From the NCBI GenBank assembly GCA_026419785.1, contig JAODTK010005043.1, positions 1 through 64,000 on the forward strand: a stretch of 64,000 nucleotides of DNA. The letters are read 5' to 3'. A program made the translations under genes and the position numbers. The notes beneath the pieces are model-generated. The model saw only the letters and a list, made by a program, of their open reading frames with translations. It was not told where the DNA came from and did no database searches. This document shows, in pieces, positions 56,618 through 64,000 of the stretch. The number at the start of each line of letters is the position of its first letter. Position 1 is the stretch's first letter. This stretch comes from Sclerodactyla briareus (taxonomy: Eukaryota; Echinodermata; Holothuroidea; Dendrochirotida; Sclerodactylidae).

Positions 56618-59039
56618 AAACTAAAATCCACGTCTGAAAGGACACATCATGAAATAAGTGCTTCAGACTTTGAGTGAAAAGTATTGATTGATATTTACCC
56701 AGGTACATGTCGGTTCCACCATGTTGATGTATCTGGGGGGAAAAATCAGCTGCAGTGGTTACCACGTTATGTTTCAGTGATTTGCTTACCAGAGCAGCAT
56801 GGTATAACAAATTGGTACCTGTGCCAGTTCTGGGAAATGTCAACGAGAAGAATTAGTTGCTCAATCATAATACACACATGCTGTGTGATACTGTCGTGAT
56901 TGCTTGTAAACAGTGTTTTCCCATGTACTGCAACGTTGAACGATGTTTGGCATGCCAAACCATCATGCATGTGCTAGGATCGCGATCGACGTCAACATAA
57001 TATGATGGACTATACACTAGGGTAGCGCGGTCACCGGTATGTTATGATTAGCACGTAGTACTGCAGCTGCTGACGGTTAATGCCAACAATTACTTATACG
57101 TACTGGCGGGAGGGGAGGAAAATTACGGTATTGGTTACCAAATACGGGGTCTAATTTGAAAATTACCAGCACCACAGTGCTGGATTTTTTGCCGATCCAA
57201 GCCGACGCGTTAATCGCAAAGTATCTGCGATCTGTTAACTCATAAAAAACGCCCACGTGTGTTGCGAAATGTGGTATTTGCATTTTGCGAATATCACAGC
57301 CGATGCGGACCATCGAGCTTCACCATTGTACTATATAAGGCACATAACAAAGCCTTATGTGCTAGCTCACTCGCGCAATGCTGTCGCCACTTCATAGCCC
57401 ACGCTTGGAACACGTGTGGTCCTAAACCAGGCTGTTCAAGAGCATTCAATGTGCTTCCAATTCCCAATGCAGCGCTACACACCGATATCAAGTCTACGGA
57501 CGGACGGCAAAACGAACTCTCACAAAAACTTACTTCCATGGGATTTTCCCATAGACTCTTGATTAAAGGAGTGGATTTATTTACGATCGTCGATCAGCGA
57601 TACAGCAAGATAGTTCATGTTAGCGGCTAGCCTAACCAATTCCTTGGAATGAACCGGAAGTGATCATTCGACAGTGGTTCTTAAAACATCATAATGAAGG
57701 TTTAGATTGATTTGGTGGTTTTACAAATAATTTTAGATTGTGCCTTTCCTTGCTTCAAATATCACATTTACGTAGTTAGAGCTTACTGGTAATTGCACTA
57801 GCGATCCTGTTGCGTGGGCCGGGGCTGGGATTGTTTCGTATATACGAACGTACGTATGGAAGAATGTAGTAGTTTTAATGTACTTTCTGCTGCGTACTAG
57901 TAACTCGTTACTTACCAGCAGTCACATGCATCTGCTGTGGCAATAAGTACTTGGCAGGATTCTGCTATCGATCGATATAGGGAAAACGGGCAACCCTATT
58001 ATAACACAACTATTTTTGGCCGATCCCTGGTTGGAAAGAAATCTGTGAGGGGAATTTCCCGACGCACATTTTTAGTTCTACCACTGCGGGATTCTGGGCG
58101 TATGAGGGAATCCCACGCTTTAGCGCGAACACTGGTGCAAAACTTTTCCCAACGTCAAATATCTTAATTGTCTCCGATCAGGTGATTTTTGACCTTTTTG
58201 TATTAGTTTGAATATCCATATTGCTCTAACTTTGCTTCCCTCCATAATCCACAAAACAAGGCCCCTTAATAGTTTTTTAAATAGAAATAGCAGTGGTTAC
58301 TAAAAGAGACCAGGCAGCCTAGGGGATTCCCTATAGATTTCCACTATAAATAACCTGAAACGATTACCTAGGAAAAGGAGGGGTGAAAAATTGGATGGGG
58401 AGGGGGGGGAACTCAGGGTCATGGTATCAAGTGAAGGGGGATTAAGGGGGAGGGCCTTTCTCTGCCCCTAAATTGGTGGAATACTGTCCATTGAGATGTG
58501 ACCTTGACATATAAATGGACCCTGCACTTTAGCTACTCTAAAGGTATCATTCTACTGTAGCATACAGTAAAAAAAACATAATTGTTCAATCAAACGTGCC
58601 CATTCCTACTTTCCAGAGAATAGATTATTTATAGGGAGCTGACCTTTTGCTTCCCATAATAAATTCAGGGAATGGGATGTTTCTGGCTGATGTGAACCTT
58701 CTCTGAAAGAGAAGTAAACAACAAACTGCCAATCTGTGGGAGACCAATTGAGTACTTTCATACAGAATTACATGCTATAAGACAGGACAGCTTTTATCTG
58801 ATTCCCTTTTTTGTCTGTTTATGAGAAGTGGTAACTGCCTTGTGGTTAACACACTCATACTAGAGGTGTTTCACAGAGACTTTTTTCAAAATTCAATTGT
58901 TCATATTTTTTGTGTAATGTTTCCAGTGCCTGGAAAGGAATTCTATAGATCAATGGACCCCCAAACCAACTGTGAAAACCTGAAAATTCCCCCAAATTTA
59001 TTAGAGATATCCACTTGATTTTCTACTGAGAGTACAATC
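56618..59039. other. Spacer; GC-richer segment with TATA-like box near 57331
   Basis: Between 57000 and 58150 the sequence is richer in CG-containing words than its surroundings. CTATATAAGGC at about 57330 is a good TATA-box match, followed by an open 123-codon plus-strand frame region (57259-57630) with no recognised domain. A minus-strand frame overlaps. A 76-codon frame (57937-58167) is also unassigned. This could be a promoter/first-exon region, but nothing is decisive. Confidence 0.3.
57330..57340 (+). promoter_or_regulatory. TATA-box-like sequence
   Basis: CTATATAAGGC matches the metazoan TATA consensus and lies in a locally CG-richer segment. No initiator or downstream gene could be assigned, and such matches arise by chance in AT-rich DNA. 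Confidence 0.15.
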
Positions 59040-59765
59040 CTTTCCATGAAGTAAGCCCAGTCAAATTCTTGCAGTTTTTGTGTTGTCATTAAAAATTTGC
59101 CAATTCCTGGCCCAAATCGGCCAAGTCCATTTGCCCTCATCCCATCTTCAAGGGACAAAATTCTTTATTGTGTGGATTGATGTTTCGTTAGCTCCTTTGC
59201 TTTCGGTAACACAGAGGTGAAAGTGGTGGCTGACTAATGAAGGCTGAGGTGTGAAAATGTCATGTAATGTTCGCATTCCTCACATGCAAGAATGAATATC
59301 TTCAGCCTGTAGTAAAGTGGAGATAGCCAATTTTTGTGTTGTCAATAAAAATTTGGCCAACTCATTCCCAAATCGGCCAAGTCATGTGTCCCATCCATCT
59401 CAGGAGATAATCTCTATGTGTGGAATGGGAGTTCTTAGACTCCTCTTCCTATTGCCGGCAACACAGCAGTGAAAGTGGTGGCTGTACTTGTAATGAATGC
59501 CTGTTTTGAATATTCAATGAAATGATGTTGACTCTTTCTCACTTGCAAGAATGGATAAATTCAGCCTGGAGTCTACATGAAGGAGGTTAGCCAATAGCCC
59601 AATCTTACGTGTTTGTATTGTTTCATGAAAAAGAGCCAAGTCATTTTGCCCCATCCCATCCTTGAAGGGACGGAATTTCTATTGCGGGATGTGGATGTTG
59701 TAAGACTCTTTTGCTCTCTTTGCAACACCGTGGGTGGAAGTGGTTGTTTGAACTAATGCAAGCTA
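59040..59765 (+). repeat. Three-unit tandem repeat, ~260 bp period
   Basis: TTTTTGTGTTGTC-ATAAAAATTTG recurs at about 59073 and 59332, with a diverged form at 59612. GCCAAGTCAT/CATTTGCCC-CATCCCATC and AAAGTGGTGGCTG (about 59219, 59473, 59737) follow each. Two units are complete and the third is partial. The similarity includes the CAAGAATGaATa-TTCAGCCTG box. Confidence 0.82.
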
Positions 59766-60401
59766 TCGCGAACTGAAGGTCTGGGTGGGGGAAATTCAGT
59801 GGAATGCTGCTTCTCTGGCCCGGCTCCAGCTGAGTCTAGTCGACATTTGAGAAGACTTGCCTGGTATAGACATGGTTCAACACGGACTATTGTACTTTGT
59901 ACAGACAGGTGATTGCTGATACAGCCCCCCCCCCCCCCATATAAACATAGGCTCAAAATTGGGTAGGATCAACTTCCCCCCAATCAAGGATTGTCCAGGA
60001 AGTTCAATCTGTTAAAGGCATGCTAAAATACTGAAGCTGTTCAAGTTACTCTTTTGAACTGTCCTTGAGACTTCCAGGTCGCATCTCATTTCAATTTGGA
60101 AAGACAAAAGTCAAGGCCATGTTTAACTGTGGGAGTGAATCATTCATTCCAATATGGGTATTTGTACCTGTGTTGGTTTTGGTATCAAGGTTTGTTTTAA
60201 ACCTCTACTTCCACGTTGCCATGGTGATAGTGCGTTCTTGCTGAAGGTGGGGAATCATTGAAATGACCCATTGGTATCCTATCCTAATAAACCAACCCTA
60301 TAAAAACCGACCTTGGAGGATCCACCCCTGGACTCTTCAAAAATAATATGAACAGTACAAGGGGTAAAGAAGAAGTCAGGTGTTTCTCCTTTTTCCTCTA
60401 G
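59766..60401. other. Probable intron or spacer
   Basis: A C run near 59925 and no gene. It ends with TTTCTCCTTTTTCCTCTAG, an excellent acceptor for the next candidate exon. Confidence 0.35.
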
Positions 60402-60463
60402 TTAGATCAGGATTGGTGGCAACAGGGTGTGGGGGAATCCTTCTGACTATAATTGTGACCTGT
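60402..60463 (+). CDS. Candidate 62-bp exon 2 of the putative membrane-protein gene
   Basis: A strong polypyrimidine acceptor is followed by two bases completing a codon and then 20 codons, RSGLVATGCGGILLTIIVTC, ending at TGT|GTAAGC. It is hydrophobic and glycine-rich, compatible with a membrane helix. Its phase fits the 52-bp candidate at 52683 exactly and leaves phase 0 for the next exon. The intron would be 7.7 kb. Function unknown. Confidence 0.33.
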
Positions 60464-62671
60464 GTAAGCTGGTGGCTTTGAGGTGAAACATTCTATCCAC
60501 TTTAATAAGGGCCAATTATAAAACCGATCAAATTCACGCAAATCATGCCATACCCCATCAGCCAAAATGCTAGCTTCCAGTTTCAGGACTAAATCTCATT
60601 AAATGCAGGGAGGATGATCCTAACCTTTTTCCTAAACTGTAACCGGGACTTTCAGATGAAAAAAACTACTGAAAATCTGTTTTCGCCATATATAAATGGG
60701 TAAAAAAGTTAGCTGTTTGAGTGGCCACTATTTCCGGGCTTTTTCCTTCACTGGAGACTTAGAGGGAGGTGAGCAATTGTGCACGACTAGTGACCGCTTA
60801 GGGACAACGCGCTTCATGGAAGCAATTTACTTACTTCAGATAGACACTAACCAAGTCCATCAAAACCTATAGATGTTCTATAGTGTGTCCCTCAAAGACT
60901 ATTTCCAGCAATTGCAAAATTCCCCCCTTTTGAACACTCACCCGGGGGTACCTTCATTCCTTGGGGTCCCCAAGAGAACAAACAAGATCGGGGAGCGGAA
61001 TGACGTCTTCTACAAAATTGTGCAGAAAGATAGGACCTAAGGACAATCTCATTTAGTTCCACTGGTATAACCTCGGTGGGTTGGGAAGGCGCAAAATTGC
61101 GTATTTACTGTGGTAGAGTCTACATGGCGGCCTCTGCATTGTCACATAACACACCCCCCCCATCCCCCCTGTGATGTCCTTTGAACTCGACAAAAATGAC
61201 TCGAACAGGCTACAGCTAGCTAGCATCTCCAAGTTTAGGGTGTGGGGTTCACTTGGTCTCTCATGTACATGTGCCAATTTAAATAAAGGAAGCGGTTTTA
61301 CACGCCAGGGGTACTTTGGAAGGGGATGTCATCTGGTAGCAACTTAAGAACTAACGTCAGCATCTTTATATCATGCCTCGTGTTGACGAAAAAAAAACCG
61401 CGGTGCAAGTTCAATAAAGAAATGTTTATGTCTTCCCTATTCATTTCAGTGATTCTGATATACCGTTAGTGGTATATTCTGCTGTTTTTTAATATGCAAA
61501 TGGAACATCGGTTATTCGCTGAAGGTTGTGGCACGTTATTGCCTGTTTGAGTGTAAATAAACAGAAGTTTTTGGGCAAGTTTGAAACACTAAATTTTGGA
61601 GTACAGGTTTTGTAGAAATGTAAAATTCATACTTTTCATACTTTTCATTCAAAGCATCAGCTGCCTGTTTTGAGAGTTCGTTTGAACTCCTTACTCAACG
61701 AATGTCCCCATCCATTATTACCCGGTGTTTGTGAGACAATCAGACATCCTCTTTGAGACAAGAACAAGTTCTCCTCCCCTTCAGTCCACCCCTCTCACAA
61801 CTGTTTGAGGGGCCTACACTAGACCTTCGCAGCGTGCTAAATTTGGTGCATTGCCACCTAGTGCTGAGCCAGAAGTATGTCTCAGTGCTATGACGTCATC
61901 GGAAATTAGGGGACTCACGAGTGATTGGAGATACTGGAGGTGGAAGCACGATGGCTCGGTTAGTTAATGTCATTAAACGCTAATAAATCAATTTTGCCCA
62001 ATAGAGATAAATGTTAATATCTAGGATTTCGCGCACCGACACAGCTTATTTGTATTCTGAAGAGGTATTGCTTGATAGGATACACATCTCGAGTAGTGAG
62101 TACAGGTAGCTAGTTGCCCTTTGATATCTTAACCTATTGAAAACAATCATTTTGAAGCAGAGAGTTGATACCTGAGCAATGAGTAACTGATATTGTTTAT
62201 CTTATGTTTGATAACGGAGTATGTTATTCATTGGAGTAATATTTTACCCTACGTACCATTCTGAGGGCCAGTGCAAATGGCTGGGAAACAAAGTACATTT
62301 TGATAACCCTGTCTGTACAGGAGTCAACGCTTGTCCATTCATATGGGTGTGAAATGATAGGGAAGGGTTCATATTGTCTCCCATGTGGGGGGGGGGGATT
62401 ATTTTCAAGAGTAACTTATGCTAGGAACAATGGATGGAGAGAAAAAACACACGTAGAAGAGAACACGTATGGTATTCTTGGTATGCATGCTACCCCCTCC
62501 CACACTCCCCCCTGCTTCCTCCGCTCTACCTTCTTCCCATCCCCCATCTCTTCAGATTGTAGAAGGTTAGACATCTTTACATAAAATGTGAGACTTCTCA
62601 TATGATGTTTGATGATTGTATGATCGAGTGGCTGAAGACACTTGTCAATTGTATACACTCTCCTCATATAG
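60464..62671. other. Probable intron or spacer
   Basis: No gene or clear repeat. An acceptor-like CTATTCATTTCAG at 61448 is followed immediately by TGA in the required phase, so it cannot extend the putative gene. G run near 62387. Confidence 0.35.
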
Positions 62672-62687
62672 GACTACCCTGACCATG
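62672..62687 (+). CDS. Possible 16-bp micro-exon 3 (speculative)
   Basis: ACTCTCCTCATATAG acceptor, 16 bases (DYPDH plus one base), then CATG|GTAAGTCAA, a consensus donor. It can follow the 60402 exon in phase 0. Exons this short are rare, so this is weak support on its own. Confidence 0.15.
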
Positions 62688-63639
62688 GTAAGTCAAATGT
62701 GGTGCATTGTCAAATCCAAAGCAAGTCCTGTGCATAAATTACCCTAGATGGTCAGCCCAAAGCTAACTCCAGGGTGTGTTACCCAGGTTTTGTTGGGGAA
62801 TAGACTGGCCTTTGTATTTTCAATTGTTACGTCATTCTGTGTGACTGAGGGGTTTGTCAATATGTAAGAATTGTATGACCCTTCACAATTGACCCCCCTG
62901 TCTGGGGGGGGGGAGGGGAGGGGTATAGTTCCTTTCTTATTCACAAGTGTATGAGCTGTGGAGTCTGGAGTTTTTATTCACTGTCAGGTTATACTTTATT
63001 ACTGTTATACATATGAGTAGCAATACCATTATGCTTGGTGTTACTACCGGACATACAATTGCGGGGGTTGGGATTCGGTCCGGGGTGGCGGGGGGGGGGG
63101 GTTGGTGGTGGGGGACAATTTACTAAATCTAGCCATCCAAGATGGAGAAAAAAAAAATGTGAGTGCTGCGAAAAAGCTACAGAGCGTGCTAGACTATAAT
63201 GCTGCCGCTCAAATACTGTATTAAGCGGATACTGGCCAACACTTTAGTGGGGAGCAAAACAACAACCAAGATGGGTTGGCAGCCAAACGGAGAAGAGATG
63301 TACTATACAGCTTCATTGTAGTGAGGTGAAACCCCTACTAGTGGATAAAAAGCTGAGGCTAGGATATGTTCAATTCTATACTGCTACCTGGTAACTAAAG
63401 CTATGAGCAGCACACACCGCTATACTGTAGTAATGTCTTTGCATACATAGACAAAGCTGCAGATGCATGTTCCTACCAGAGTACTACCTAGCTAACCTGA
63501 GGCCTGCAGGATCGCATCAGTCCTCCGGAAATTTCACTCGTTCAATTTTGCGCCACAATGGCCCAAACAATCAATAGCTGAAAAAAGTTTCTCTCATTTG
63601 TAATTTCAAGAAATTCTCAGCATAATGGGTAAAATCCTA
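62688..63639. other. Spacer, no gene recognised
   Basis: G runs near 62905 and 63090 (GGGGTGGCGGGGGGG). A short AAATTCTCAGCATAATGG near 63610 matches repeat family B. Otherwise unremarkable. Confidence 0.35.
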
Positions 63640-63743
63640 TGTTCTGATACCTAAAGTTCCGCCGGGCGGTGGTGGTGCGTGGAAGATGACGGTGGCTCAG
63701 CCCCAAAACCAGAATAACCTCCAAAATTGAAACGTTGCGGGGA
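63640..63743 (-). mobile_element. Helitron-like element, 5' fragment H10
   Basis: Minus strand: TCCCCGCAACG after ATTATA, then GGTTATTCTGGTTTTGGGG, then a short GC block with GCCACCGTC and CCACCACCGCCCGG. The copy breaks off after ~100 bp into sequence resembling repeat family B. Only the 5' terminus is preserved. Confidence 0.6.
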
Positions 63744-64000
63744 TATAATTACTAAATACTAATTATTCAGCCTTGCTCAGATCGCGTGTTGCTCTGTTTG
63801 GGAAGCTAATCTTAAGTTAGCTATTGCGAAGAGTTCATTTAAAAAAGTGAATAAACTGTGTTAACATTTATATATGAATGATAACCCAAGCCCCACCGTT
63901 CATAGTTTCATCGGCTACATGAAGAATTTTAGAGATTCACAGTAGCTATTTTTGGCATTTCACTGCTGAGTGGCCAAACAGGTGCTATGCTAAATCAGTT
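63744..64000. other. Window edge, nothing recognised
   Basis: Short AT-rich tail with no supported feature. Confidence 0.4.

Overview
The window looks like nuclear DNA from a metazoan, not a bacterium or virus. It has no dense open frames, operons or ribosome-binding sites. Instead it has many degenerate interspersed repeats, (TAA)n, (CA)n and (TGTC)n microsatellites, remains of a non-LTR retrotransposon, and short open segments bounded by splice-like AG...GT signals. The repeat style and very frequent long G/C homopolymers suggest a marine invertebrate, perhaps an ambulacrarian (echinoderm or hemichordate). That is an impression, not a proof. Repeat copies differ by many single-base indels, so old decay or uncorrected long-read error may both be present, and reading frames should be treated with caution.

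Layout. 1-10.4 kb is repeat-dense: one copy of a ~760 bp interspersed repeat, several Helitron-like copies and a TIR element. 12.5 kb has the best coding candidate, a 109-codon exon-like frame with a faint dynein heavy chain C-terminal resemblance. It is followed by a (TAA)n tract carrying a Helitron-like insertion. 14-21 kb holds smaller repeat families and simple repeats. 22.4-24.8 kb is a striking composite: two inverted arrays of ~197 bp tandem units around a core with a decayed non-LTR reverse transcriptase C-terminus. 25-27 kb has two more Helitron-like copies. 27.5-31 kb is plain AT-rich sequence. 31.1-32.2 kb is a Helitron-like copy interrupted by the TIR element. 32.4 kb has a GC-rich exon candidate. 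33-38.5 kb shows little. 38.6-39.4 kb repeats the element at 0.9 kb. 41.2-43.1 kb has two clusters of a short palindromic motif around two phase-compatible minus-strand exon candidates. 45-63 kb contains several short hydrophobic exon candidates on the plus strand among minisatellites and a further Helitron-like copy.

The most coherent system is the Helitron-like family: about eleven full or partial copies. Those with preserved ends share a TCCCC start after an AT-rich flank and end with a GGCGG...CCGCC hairpin, about 9-14 nt of spacer, CTAG and then T. No Rep/helicase gene was seen, so they appear non-autonomous. No complete protein-coding gene, tRNA or rRNA can be supported. All exon calls are hypotheses from open frame, splice-like signals and phase.
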